Source: Deroplatys truncata (lineage: Eukaryota; Arthropoda; Insecta; Mantodea; Mantidae). Taken from it: 64,000 nt of DNA. Position numbers and translations under genes: made by a program. The stretch lies in the NCBI GenBank assembly GCA_030765065.1, contig CM060984.1, positions 97,321,488-97,385,487 on the forward strand, written 5' to 3'. The notes under the pieces are model-generated. The model was not told where the DNA came from and made no database searches. It saw only the letters and a program-made list of their open reading frames with translations. Positions 44,443 to 55,675 of this stretch are shown here, piece after piece. How positions within the stretch are numbered: position 1 is the stretch's first letter; every line of letters starts with the position of its first letter.

Positions 44443-45287
44443 ATCTGATGTGTTGCACTCACATGACTATTCTTGTACAAACTATTTTTACAAACGCTTA
44501 CTCTCCATATACTTCATCTTAACCCAGATATCGAGATGTTAATCTTATTGCTAATTTTCTTGTAAGTGCAAGGGGAATATGGTAGGCTTTAAGTGATATC
44601 AAATCTTTTAAGAGCTGGTTGCAATGTGCAACATTCGATTCTCTTTGTATGTCCAGGACAAAAAAAACTAATAATGAATTCCCATTTGAGAAAAAGTACA
44701 AATATTGGAAAATTCAAACAAATAACATGGAATATCTCGGAAATGATTCGATTGAACAAAAAAAGTGTATGACATAAATTGTGTTTTAATAAGATCTACA
44801 TTTTTCGTGTACAAAAATTTTATCCATCTCTTACGGTTTACCAGTTGTACAAAATATATCCACAATGAAGACTTTTGGGGACATTCACCCAGAAAATTCA
44901 AGATATACATTTCATTTGTCATGAAAATATTTTACACATATGATATTTTAATTAAAATAGTTTTAGCCATTTTGAGAAAATCAACATTTTCGAAAATTGT
45001 TCCATGCAAAGGGTAGTCCGGGTTGGGGGAATTTTATTGAAAATATTCGTGTCGTATCTTTAAAGATACTGAACCTAAATACCAAGTTTGGTATTATCCG
45101 ACTATTCGTTTTTGAGTTATGCTGTTCACAAACACACAGACCGACACGCGGACCTTTTTCTAAAAATGCGTTTTTTTTGCATTCAGGGGGTCTCAAAGCA
45201 TGTATTTCCGGTGAAATTGTGGTATCGAATTTTTGGGTGAAATACAATACTTCCCCTACTTACTATATGTAGTAGAGAAAGTAAAAA
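44443..45287 (-). repeat. F1 repeat copy 20 (-)
   Basis: CTGATGTGTTGCACTCACAT to GTAGTAGAGAAAGTA. A-rich flanks AAAAAG and AAAAT on the two sides. The microsatellite is reduced to CAAACACACAGACCGACACG. Confidence 0.85.
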
Positions 45288-45393
45288 TGTTTTTAAACGC
45301 TTTGGTACTGAACAGCTATAAACATATAAAACTTAGTACCGCAGCTTCCTTGTTAACATAATGATTGTGTCACTATTAGCGGAGGAGCAAGCA

Positions 45394-45394
<1 letters not shown>

Positions 45395-45445
<51 letters not shown>
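45395..45445. repeat. TAT/ATT microsatellite
   Basis: About 16-17 uninterrupted TTA units. A frame of 84 codons through it shows a run of Tyr and is not a gene. Confidence 0.95.
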
Positions 45446-45579
45446 TTAGAAACCCAAAGACTCAATATGCACTGACAGTGAAGAAAGGTATTCTCATGCA
45501 CATTTTTAATATGGTGACTGTAACCGAATATTGTAATGAGATTACTTATTTATATTTTTACTTCCTCTACTTGAGGGCG

Positions 45580-45850
45580 CTGGAGGAGCGCAGTGATTTG
45601 CGACTCTCGTTCTGAGGTTTTGGGGTTCGATTCCCGACTCTGAATAGAAATTTTAAGTCTGACCGATCCGCGCCTTAACCTCCGGCTTGCTCATGTGAAA
45701 ATATCTTCAAGGCCCAACGTGGTTCGGAGTCCATGGTAAAAGCTGTAGTTCCTCTCCTTCCACCGCCATCCTCGTCAACCTACTCGCTACATGGAATGAG
45801 GTAACTCCCGAAGGTCATAGGCCATATATGGGGAGCGTTAGAAATTACGA
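45580..45850 (+). mobile_element. SINE-C, tRNA-derived, single copy
   Basis: GAGGGCGCTGGAGGAGCGCA, then the B-box-like GGGTTCGATTCCCGACTC, and a body of about 190 bp with CCTCCGGCTTGCTCATG and CCACCGCCATCCTCGTCAAC. The layout is that of a tRNA SINE. No tail repeat or target duplication recognised. Confidence 0.5.
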
Positions 45851-46149
45851 TACGACTACTTTTTCTACTATACATAGTCTTTCCGGCCTGAGAATTTGCT
45901 CTGCATGTAAACATTGCACAATATCACTCCGCGTTTGACATCTCGTGAACGTATGGAGCTGTTTACTTTAGGGAGCTCAAGAAACTGCCATCATTACCTC
46001 CCAATTTTATATTAATCACATACTATCCTTCACTGCACCAGTAATGAACTTTAAAGAAATACGTACCCCTATGCTTGATAAAGTTTCTGTTTACTGCAGA
46101 AAACAACTTATCTGTAGTAGGGTGCTTATTATTTAACTAAAGAAAGAAA

Positions 46150-47010
46150 AAATATTTGATGTGTTACACTCACATGACTTTCTCTACTCTTGTACAATCT
46201 ATTTTTACAAACGCTTATTCTCCATATACTTCATGTTAATCGAGATATCCAGATGTTAATCTTATTGCTAATTTTCTTGTAGATGCAAGGGGAATTGGTA
46301 GGCTTTAAGCGATAGTCAAATATTTTAAGAGCTGGTTGCTATGTTGAGTATTCCATTCTCTTTGCATTACCAGAACAACAAAAAAAAATGAACGAATTCC
46401 CATTTGAGAAAAAGTATAAGTATTTCAAAATGTAAGGGAATAACAAGCAATACCTTGAAAATGGTTCACTCAATAAACAAAAATGTATGAGACATAAATT
46501 GTGTATTTTAACACGATCTCCATTTTTTGTGTAGTAAAATTTTGTCTATCTCTTAAGGTTTACCAGTTATGCAAAAGTCGTTCACAATGAAGAATACATT
46601 TGGAAGCATTCCCAGAAAATTCAAGGTATACATTTTATTTGTCATGAAAGTATCTTAAATATATGATATTTTATTAAAAATAGTTAGTGCCATTTTTGAG
46701 AAAATTAAAATTTTCGAAAAATGTTCCATGTAAAAGTTAATCTGGAGTGGGGGGATTTTCTTGAAAACCTTCGTGTCCCATCTCTGGAAGATACGCTGCC
46801 TAAATACCAAGTTTGGTGTTTATCTGACTGTTCGTTTCTGAGTTATGCTGTTCTCAGATAGACACACAGACACACATACGGACATGTTTCCAAAAATGCT
46901 TTATATGGATTCAGTGCACCTCAAAACATGTATTTCCGGTGAAATCTCGGTATCGAGTTTTTGGGTGGAATGCAATACTTCCCCTACTTATATACGTAGT
47001 AGAGAAAGTA
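46150..47010 (-). repeat. F1 repeat copy 21 (-), near full length
   Basis: TTTGATGTGTTACACTCACA to CGTAGTAGAGAAAGTA. Left flank AAAAAT and right flank AAAAAG. The CA place reads AGACACACAGACACACATAC. The 153-codon frame 46845-47306 starts inside it, runs into unrelated sequence and is not a gene. Confidence 0.87.
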
Positions 47011-47766
47011 AAAAAGTAGCTATACAGCACCTTGAAGCGTATGGCACTTTTGCGCTTTTCACAAAGTCGCCCACTTTGCCTAAAACACTGTACATGGCTC
47101 CTTTTCTTTTTCGGGGTTTTCACAGTTCCCGTCTCGTTCACCTCTCGCATTGGAAACAACATTCAGAGACACGGCAGTTACTTCCGTTGTTAATTATACA
47201 CATCTTTAACAATAACACTCAAACAAAAAGTGTAATACATTTTAAAGACTTTGCTACTTTTACGTTTAATTACACTGCTCTGAATGAATTACGTATTCAG
47301 CCTTGATCGCGACAAAAACAATACTACATTAGCATGACCGTTGCTTCGCCCCATGGCCATGACAGTAAATGGAAGCTAATTGTTTAAGTTATGTTTAAAT
47401 GAAACTATTATAAAATACTACCTTATTAATCGTCTTCATTATTTATAGTGCATGATAATACATCTAGTGTATTTAGATAATACATACCATTTTTATTCGC
47501 TTGAACGGTGTGCTGCGGCGAAGGCACGTTCTTTTGTTTACACCAGTACCCTTTCTTCTAGCAGAGGACGTTGCTGCATTCGATATTATGGGTCTGTCTG
47601 TAAAGGAAGAGAGGTCGTAGAAGTGTAGACTTTGATATTTAAATGATCTTCCAAGGCATTTGAAGCACCTTAATTTTCTTCTTACTTGGAAATTGCTTTG
47701 CTTTTATTTATTTTTTTTTAATTTTCTCAGCAGTGGACCTGATACAGTTTACTAGCGAATGAAATT
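47011..47766. other. Unassigned sequence
   Basis: No recognised repeat, frame or RNA. Contains a T-rich run near 47709. Confidence 0.35.
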
Positions 47767-48425
47767 GCTCAGGTCGTAGCGTCTGTGGCTCTGATTCGGG
47801 AGGTTGCGGTTTAAAATTCCGTGTACCAGCCAAAATGGATTGGATTGGCTACGGAAGGGACGCAGCACTGATCCATATAAGGGATATTCTATCTACGCCC
47901 TACAATGAAGGATGAGGCGAGAAGAGTTCCGGGCAGCCGAAACCAGCAGTGACGGCACAGGGATGCCAGAGTCCCTAAGTTTGCAGATAGACTCCCCAGC
48001 AGTCGGACAGGCAGACCGGGGACCCCACCCCGCACAGAGGAGGTCCAACGTCCCTCAAGGGAGTTCGGATACCCGCGGCAGCCAGTCGAAAGCCGAGGAA
48101 CGGAGAGGGTTAAAAGAGCATCCTTTTCCCCTGCCATACTGCATCGCTGACGCTTCCAACCCAAAAGATATCAACAGGTGAAAGAGGAAGTGAAATGAGA
48201 ATGGGGATGAAATGGAGGGACAAGAAATTCGGGGGATGTGAGAAATCCTTCGCAGCTTTCACTTGGGGACCTGGGAAAACCCCGAAAAACCCATGGGTCA
48301 GGAAGTTCGGCCACGGGAATCGAACCCACAACCTCCCGAATGCGAGCAACAGACGTAACCGATGAGTCATCCCGCTCGTATCAGCCAAAATGACTGTTTT
48401 TGTGATTTGCCTCAACTGTCAGATA
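47767..48425 (+). mobile_element. SINE-B remnant (+), host of a second SINE-B
   Basis: GTCTGTGGCTCTGATTCGGG and AGGTTGCGGTTTAAAATTCC (head, 47784-47823) are separated from TGACTGTTTTTGTGATTTGC (48391-48410, equivalent to the usual GGTTTTTCGTGGTTTTCC) by the inserted minus-strand SINE-B. Joining the two flanks restores the normal head-to-body order of the family. Confidence 0.65.
47838..48377 (-). mobile_element. SINE-B copy (-), about 540 bp, with target-site duplication
   Basis: Minus-strand head ACGAGCGGGATGACTCATCG, GCTCGCATTCGGGAGGTTGT, B box GGGTTCGATTCCCG and GGGTTTTTCGGGGTTTTCCC. The G+C-rich body ends near CTACGGAAGG. Flanking direct repeats GTACCAGCCAAAATG (47823-47837) and GTATCAGCCAAAATG (48378-48392) match at 14 of 15 positions. 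Frames of 89-101 codons in the body are not genes. Confidence 0.85.
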
Positions 48426-49044
48426 AATACTGAATTGGATATTCAGTACAGTGATCCAAAATTTCACCTATGAAATAAAATAAATAGAAGTAAGATAGAT
48501 GATACAAGAAGTGACTACTCAACAAGTTATCCAAGCAAATCTTACAGGAAGGCGATTGCACAAATAAGGCCATTTGTCTGGCAACAGAATATTAATGTGT
48601 ACGTGATCACAAAATAGTACTCTCACGATCATAGAAGTTCGCCAAGTAGCAACAAATTGGATGTAACAGGAAAGCGATTATGCAACTGAGGCATTCAATC
48701 AGCAGGTTTTATATCAGGCCGTTCTGCTGTTTATTTTGCATATTTATGTTTCCGTAATGATGTTCAAGTTAACCTCTCGTAGTAGTTTGTGGGACAAAAA
48801 GTTCTCCAATGGTGAGCATGTATACGTTTACTTTTACATAGTGTGATAGAGCGAGTGTTGTGCTGGTAACCCTATGGCAATACAACTTTTTTCTTAATTA
48901 TGGGGCTTCTATAACTTAGACCCTTTTTATACATACGTATTGCTGTCTATAGCGTAATAAATTTATAAATGAAACTGTCCGGTAATTTTAGATTTTGGAC
49001 AAATGATATTTAAAACCGGCCATTCTGAAGTAAAAAACAGTATT
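48426..49044. other. Unassigned sequence
   Basis: No recognised repeat or coding region. AAGTTATCCAAGCAAATCTT/CAGGAAAGCGATT-type pieces at 48520 and 48667 look like a loose, degenerate duplication. Confidence 0.35.
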
Positions 49045-49815
49045 TTGAAATTGATTTTTACCTTCTCAACTAAGTACAATACAGTAAATGAGGAATTATT
49101 GTATTCCTTAGGCTCCCCGAACCCAGAAATGCATTTTTCGAAAAAAAAAAAAAAAAAAAAAAGGTACATGTGTGTGCGTGTGTGATTGTTATAACTCAAA
49201 TACGAAATCCCGGATAAGTAACAAACTTGCATGGGATAAATACCAAACTTGCATGTTCCAAGGATGCGACACGAAGATTTTAAAAAACATCCCCTACCCC
49301 ATTCTACCCTCTAATGGAAAATGTTTCAAAACTTTCTTTGTCTTCTCAAAAATGGCTCTAATGACTTTGATTAAAATGTCACATATTTAAGATATTTATA
49401 TGACAAATAAAATTCGTATCTTGAATTTTGATGGATTAGCCTTTGAAGTCCTCTTAAATTTGATATACTTTCGCATAAGGGATTAACCATAAGATGTAGA
49501 CAAAAACTTTCTACATACAAAATGCAGATTAAAATGCACAATTTATTTCAAATAACTTTATCTGCAGCATCAGCCTTATCCGAGATAACCGTTATCAGTG
49601 GTTTGAATTTTTCAGTATTTTTGTCATATTTTAAAGTACTCTCATATTCAGCTGTTTCTCGCGATGTTATGAACAGATCAGGAAATTTCAAGCCCAGCAT
49701 ATAGACATATGCCTATCGATTCTGCTTTCTGATCCCTTTGTAGCTACAACGAAACATGTAATGAAACAATTTTGCAAAGGTTTATTTCGTTTAACATGAA
49801 ATATTTTTGTTTGTA
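49045..49815 (+). repeat. F1 repeat copy 22 (+), with a 22-base A run
   Basis: The head is disturbed. The place just before the microsatellite carries about 22 A (49140-49162) followed by GTACATGTGTGTGCGTGTGT. ACCAAACTTGCATG occurs in a short local duplication (49220, 49241). Core and part of the tail are present. Confidence 0.7.
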
Positions 49816-49971
49816 GCAATTGATATGAACTTAGAGTATTCTTGCGCATCGCCCTTGGCTAATTAATATAAGGCATATTGGGGATTTTTAACTCTGAAAG
49901 GCTACTCGCGATATAGTTTCACTACTATCTAATCAACCCATTGGAAAGCATAAGATGTATACACTACCAAC

Positions 49972-50440
49972 ACGGAGCGGGATGGCTCAGAGGCAATGTC
50001 TGTGACTCGCACCCGGGAGGTCCCGGGTTCGATTCTCGGTGACCACACGCTATGAGCATGGGGTTTTTCATGGTTTTCTCTTGGTTGCCTAGGCGAATTC
50101 CGGGGTGGTGTATTCTATCACGATTTCTCCTTTCCCCCATTTCCTCCCATTTCGTCTCTCCCTTTCACATATCAGGTGTGTATTCAGATGCTGCGGTGCT
50201 GGCGGTGTCAGGCAGATGGTGCAGATACTTGCACTGGAAAGATTTCTCTTCTTGCACGCCAGGGTACGTTGTTCCGCCCGTTAGGGTCGCTTCGTTGCCC
50301 TTTCTCGGGATTCTTCGCCTCTACTGCTGCGCGAGTGTTCAAACTTGAATATTATGGACTTCTGCGCGTCTCTATGGGCCCGTGTGCCTGCGGATTTGAG
50401 ACCTCCTAATGCTCATTCACCTCATCCCTGCTCCAGAGGA
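49972..50440 (+). mobile_element. SINE-B copy (+)
   Basis: GGAGCGGGATGGCTCAGAGG, CTCGCACCCGGGAGGTCCCG, B box GGGTTCGATTCTCGG, then GGGGTTTTTCATGGTTTTCT. The body is G+C-rich to about 50440. Frames of 77-98 codons over it are SINE sequence. Confidence 0.75.
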
Positions 50441-50914
50441 GTGTAGCACAATAGATCAAGCTGGTGGCATGCGCGAGATGTCCCCCTCCGATAAACATAT
50501 CCTACATCCTACACAACCCAGCGGCTCTGGACGCGTAACTCCTCTCGTAACTATGACTTTCTCTATTTTATGTCACCTACGTGGTCACATCGCAACGGGT
50601 CTGTTAGGAGATACCTCTTAGATCGGTGTGTGGCAGAAAATTAGTCTTTCAGGTCTCATCTCTGTACTGTATAATCTTTCTTTGTCACGTGTTTACAGAG
50701 ACCTTAGTACTAGGCAGCTGTATCTCTGTTTCTATACATATGCGGGCAGATGGCATTAGGATGCCGTCCAATCTACCTGCTTTCGTTCTGTGTGAATGGA
50801 TGGTAAAGCATTCGCTATTGCCATCTATTTTCATTTTCACTATTGTTTTAGACTTATGATGGAACTTTGGGTCATGGTATTAAATATCTAATGTGGTATT
50901 TACCTTGGCGACTT
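50441..50914. other. Unassigned sequence
   Basis: No repeat or gene recognised. Frames of 70-77 codons have no motif. Confidence 0.35.
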
Positions 50915-51005
50915 GAAAAATTGGTGATTGGCGAGCTCATAGGTTTTGAACCCGGTGCCTCGCAAATGCGAGCCACAGACGTTTCCGTCTGAGCCATCCC
51001 GCTCG
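50915..51005 (-). mobile_element. SINE-B head fragment (-)
   Basis: ACGAGCGGGATGGCTCAGAC, CTGTGGCTCGCATTTGCGAG, B box GGGTTCAAAACC. Only the head and the first body bases remain. Confidence 0.7.
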
Positions 51006-51334
51006 TTTACTGTAACTTATAGCAAAGCAAGAACCACGAAACACCCACCAAAAGGGAATCCACTAATGAGAAACAGGAGAGCGAGGGTCTACTTCGATGG
51101 ACTTTTATGCCTGATCATGCACTTTGGAAACAGTTTTGCAATATACTAACTACTGACGTCATAACCCAGACTGTTGCCTCGATCAAAGGCCTTGCTGACA
51201 TGCACTCTGGCAATGATAATTAATTCTGTAAAATCTAGACTAGAGTGTAAACGACAGTGCTACTATAGCATCCTTAGAATGTTATAATCCTCGCTGTCAA
51301 CAACTAAAGCGGTCGATAAAAAGGCCACATAAGA
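51006..51334. other. Spacer, nothing assigned
   Basis: No recognised features. Confidence 0.35.
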
Positions 51335-53125
51335 AAACAATTGCATTCGCAAGCCTTCCTCTACACTCTAATGTTTATTAGTAAGTATACACACTATTCT
51401 TACGAAAGCTTCTGTTTCTATCTACCTCATTTTAATCGAGATAAGCCTTTGCAGAAATAGCTAAATTACAGATTTGTTATAGATACAAAGGAAACAGTGA
51501 TAGTCAAATGTTTAAGAACAGGACGCTATATGCTGGCCATACTCTTTCCATGCAATCGCGAAAAACAACTGGATGTCGACAGGCCTTTAATAGAATGATA
51601 AAGTATTGAACAATGCGAAGCATTAATAACGGATATCTCGGAAATGGTTTATACCACAAAAAGGCTATTTGAAATAAATTCTGTGTTTTAAAGAGATGTA
51701 CAGTTTTTGTGTATAAGTTTTCACCTGTCGCTCAATGATTACCAGTTATACAAGATTATATACAATTCCTTCTGAATGAAGCGGACTTTACAGTCTATTC
51801 CCAAAAATCTGATCTGTTACACTCACATGACTTTCTCTACTCTTGTACAAACTATTTATACAAACGCTTATTCTCCATCTACTTCATGTTAATCAAGATA
51901 AACATTTGCAGACTCTATCTTATTGCTAATTTTATTGTAGATGTAAGAGCAATATATATTTACAAGGGCAATATACAAATACAGTAGCCTTTAAGCACAC
52001 ACATATCTCTTAATAGCTGGTTGCTAGGTGCAGCACCATTCTCTTTGCCACAGATTAATACTCTTTGCATATCCAAGACAAAAAAATGAATAACGAATTC
52101 CCATTTGAGAAAAGTATTGAAAAATTTAAGGGAATAACAAGCAATATCTCTAAAATGGTTCACTCAACAAAAAAAATGTATATGATATAAATTGTGTATT
52201 TTACGCGTACTACATTTTTTGTGCAGTAAAATTTTGTCTATCTCTTATGGTTTACCAGTTATGCAAAAGTCGTTCACAATAAAGAATACGTTTGGAGACA
52301 TTTCCAGGAAATTGAAGATATACATTTTATTTGTCATAAAAATATCTTAAACATATGACATTTTAATCAAAATCGTTAGAACCATTTTTGAGAAAATTAA
52401 AATTTTCGAAAAATCTTCCATGTAAAGGGTACTCTGGGGTGGGGGGATTTTCTTGAAAACCTTCGTGTCGCATCCTTGGAAGATACTGAACCCAAATACC
52501 ACGTTTAGTGTTTATCCGACTGTTCGTTTCTGAGTTATGCTGTTCACAGACACACACACACAGACACACAGACAGACACACAGACACACACACGGACATG
52601 TTTCCAAAAATGCTGTTTTTGTATTCAGGGGGTCTCAAAACATGTATTTCCGGTGAAATCTCGGTATCGAAATTTTGGGTGGAATACAATACTTCCCCTA
52701 CTTACTATACGTAGTAGAGAAAGTAAAAAATGCAAGATGTACGCTTTATTTATAAATATGTTTAATATATGGCATTTTAATCCAAATCATTATGGCAATG
52801 TTTCAGAATATCAACAATTTAAAAAATTCTTCTATGTAAAGGGTAGTGGGTTTGGAGAAATTTACTTGAAACCATTCGTGTTGCATCTTTAGAAGATAAT
52901 GAACTTAAATACCAAGTTTGTTATTTATTCGACTTTTCATTTTTTATTTATGTTCGCACACACACACACACATACACGGGCGCGCACAAATCTTTTTATA
53001 AAAAATGTTTTATATTCAGGGGGCCTCAAAACATGTACTTTCATGAAATCTCGATATAAGGCTTTTGGATGGAACCTAATACCTTCCCTGCCTGTTAAGC
53101 AGGGGTAGAGAATATAAAAAAAATA
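51335..53125 (-). repeat. F1 repeat copy 23 (-), outer copy of an F1-in-F1 nest
   Basis: Left part 51335-51808 (from AACAATTGCATTCGCAAGCC to CTATTCCCAAAAAT), right part from 52726 (AAAAATGCAAGATGTACGC) to GGGGTAGAGAATATAAA. The right part has its own CA microsatellite at 52957-52975 followed by GGGCGCGCAC. It is more diverged than the inner copy. Confidence 0.85.
51809..52725 (-). repeat. F1 repeat copy 24 (-), inner copy, full length
   Basis: 917 bp from CTGATCTGTTACACTCACAT to TAGAGAAAGTA, in the same orientation as the outer copy. AAAAAT flanks both sides (51803-51808, 52726-52731). The CA/CAGA microsatellite spans about 52548-52595. Close to copy 6 over its whole length. Confidence 0.92.
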
Positions 53126-53589
53126 TTTTGAAAAAAAATGGAAATGTTACTTGTTTCTATTGTTGTGCATTTGTTTAGATTAGTATGTTATTTATTAGCT
53201 ACATTATTGTATTTGGATTTGAATTATTCAGAAAAAATGATAATAACGAAGAAAACGAAGAAGGAAAGATTAGCCCCTTTGTTATAATCCCTTTTATGTA
53301 CAGATATTACTTTTGATAGTCAAACTGAAGAAATAACAGTGGAACGCATTATTTAAAAATTAAATTAAATGCTGTCTTAATAGAGAATATACCTCTTGGG
53401 GGGATTCATCCTAACTCTATTAAGAGTGTTTTTTATTGTTGTTCCGTTTATAACCCACATTTAATTGCAATGGTTATATCGGCGTCCTTTTACCTTGGAA
53501 CATATTGCCTTATCGGCAATGATGTTAACTCATATGTACATGTCGTTGGAGTTTTAGATTTCTTTGGGTTTTGTACATTAGATCCTCAC
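53126..53589. other. Unassigned sequence
   Basis: A+T-rich, no repeat or gene recognised. Confidence 0.35.
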
Positions 53590-53690
53590 ACATTCACACG
53601 TCCAGGCCCTGGGGAGGATAGGAATTGAACATGTGGCCCCAGCAAACAAATAGGTGCTCTACCGGTTGAGCTACGGGGCCAGCCAAGAGA
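53590..53690 (-). mobile_element. SINE-E, tRNA-like head
   Basis: Minus strand: GGCTGGCCCCGTAGCTCAAC, CGGTAGAGCACCTATTTG, B-box-like ATGTTCAATTCC, then TCCCCAGGGCCTGG. It keeps the A-box TAGCTCAACCGGTAGAGC pattern. The anticodon arm is not a normal one and there is no clean 3' end, so it is a SINE head or tRNA remnant rather than a tRNA gene. Confidence 0.5.
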
Positions 53691-53764
53691 GTATTACAGA
53701 GTAATATCTAAGTCCACATTTGTTTGCTGTTAGTCTTCGTTTATCATCTTATCGATGAACACTG

Positions 53765-53855
53765 TATCACCTTCACAGGCCTGAGGAGTGGAGGTGGCAT
53801 GACTGCTTCACATTCGCCGTGTTCGAATCTCGATTAGGGTGAGTTACCTGGATAA
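53765..53855 (+). mobile_element. Possible old SINE fragment
   Basis: CCTGAGGAGTGGAGGTGGCA followed by a B-box-like GTGTTCGAATCTCG and GGTGAGTTACCTGGATAAAA. Family not otherwise seen here. SINE-B at 53860 inserted right behind it. Confidence 0.3.
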
Positions 53856-53859
53856 AACT

Positions 53860-54240
53860 AAGCGGGATGGCTCAGGGGTTTCGTCTGTGGCTAGCATTCG
53901 GGAGGTTCCGGAATCGATCACCGGCGACCGCCCATTCTGGCCGATGGGTTATTTGTGGTTACCCCGGGTCCCCAGGCGACTGCTCAGTTAAGTTTGTTAG
54001 CGTGGGGTTCGCCCCGGGGGACCCCGGAGGTTGGTGGCTTCTGGGCAGGGACCGTGCGGCGTCGGATGTGTTCTCTCTGGAAACATTAGGGACCCCGTCC
54101 TGCTTGCGCCCGTCAGCATCCGGGTCTAGTCGCCCTTCGGTCTCTCCTTCCTTCCCGGGGGTCACTTGGAAGCACATAATGGGCCGACTGGCCTGCGTGC
54201 GGTGCTCTGCCCCGGTTCCGGGACGTACCTTTACGTTTAC
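53860..54240 (+). mobile_element. SINE-B copy (+)
   Basis: AAGCGGGATGGCTCAGGGGT, GGCTAGCATTCGGGAGGTTC, degenerate B box GGAATCGATCACC, then GGTTATTTGTGGTTACCC. The body is strikingly G+C-rich (GGGTTCGCCCCGGGGGACCC). The 165-codon frame across it is SINE sequence; no protein family fits. Confidence 0.72.
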
Positions 54241-54734
54241 ATATTACCTGAATAAAGATTTTTCAGGGATTTTCCTTTATACTGAGAAGCTTAGAACATT
54301 TGAGCATCATTTCAAACATTTCGTTCATTTACCGTCCGATAACCTACCCGGTAAAGGACGTTAAACTTGAAGCAAAATAAAAAACGAAGTTCTTACATCG
54401 TCTTCTTTCTTTTGGTTTAGTCTCAGCATGCAGGATTTCAATAGTGAAGTTTTGTGTCTTGAAAGATTCCAAGTATGGAAAGTTCAAAATTCTTACTGAC
54501 AGTGATCTTAAAGAAAGAACAACAATTTGCATAGTCATCCATATTTAAACAGGTGTACCATCGCCAGTTTTCAATGCATCGCAGTGAAACTTTCACCAAA
54601 ATAAATCAGACAAAATGACGGATAAAACCATGCATTCTGTACAAAATAACATTACTTAGGTGTAATCCGAGAATAGGCTGTATGATATGCTAATTATTCT
54701 CCGCGAAAAGGACTTGCGAACAGGCGCAAAGTCA
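54241..54734. other. Spacer, nothing assigned
   Basis: No gene or repeat family recognised. Confidence 0.35.
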
Positions 54735-55440
54735 AAAATCATACTGGTAACGTTCACATGGATTTCTCTAATCACTCTCATAAAACCAGTTTTAAAACAT
54801 TTTTCTTCTATCAGCTTCATGTTAATCCAGATAAACGTTTGCAGAAGTAGTTTCATTACACGTGTTATCGTAGGTACAATTGGGGACACAGTGGCTGGAG
54901 CGATAATCAGATGCTAAAAGATGGGATGTAGCACTTAAAGAAAAGTATAAAGGATTCAAAAATTCAAACCAGTAGTAAACGATTACCTTGGAAATGGTTA
55001 ATGCCACAAAAAATGTAATTTGACATAAATTGTGTGTTTTAAGGAGATCTATATATTTTAGTAATAAGTTTTTTCTTCAAAACTATACAAAATTCACTCA
55101 AATAGGAATTCACAGAGCCTTCATAGGAAAAATAATTATTCACATTTTATTAATCTTGTCAACAGCTTAAACATATGGCATTTTGATCAAAATAAAAAAT
55201 AAAGAACAAATTTCGATGTAAAAATTAATTTAGGGTTGGGGAATTTTCTTGAACATCTATTGTTCCATCCCTGGAAGATGCTGAACTTAAATAACTTTGG
55301 TTTTTATCCCAATTTTCGTTTTTGAGTTATGGTGTTAACACACACACATGCAGGCTAATGTGCGGACCTTTTCCTAAAAATGTTTGTTTTAAATTCAGGG
55401 GACATCATTTTTATGGAATACGATACTTTATTATTGAGCT
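54735..55440 (-). repeat. F1 repeat copy 25 (-), old
   Basis: From AACGTTCACATGGATTTCTC through CTTCATGTTAATCCAGATAA and AAATTGTGTGTTTTAAGGAG to TTCAGGGGACATC. The CA place is ACACACACACATGCAGG. The head end is lost. Confidence 0.7.
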
Positions 55441-55675
55441 TTTGTAAATATTTACGTAAAAGTTATAGGAATAAAGCTCCTGACAAGTTCTGTTCACAGA
55501 ATCTCAATAGGCTAATGTTTAGGAAGCTATGCCAATTTGTCGTTACTATCATTCGTACGTGTAAACCAGTTACCACGAGAGACAGTATAGCTCCGATTGC
55601 AATGCATGTGGGAAGAGTGGATACACGCTTGTATACAATTAAAGCTTTCGCTCATACTTTTATCCTGTGATTTGA

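Noticed and set aside
46845..47306. 153-codon plus-strand frame
   Set aside because: The first third is the microsatellite and head part of F1 copy 21 and the rest is unrelated spacer; no domain.
53867..54364. 165-codon plus-strand frame
   Set aside because: It follows a G+C-rich SINE-B body; the same region in other SINE-B copies is not open in this frame.
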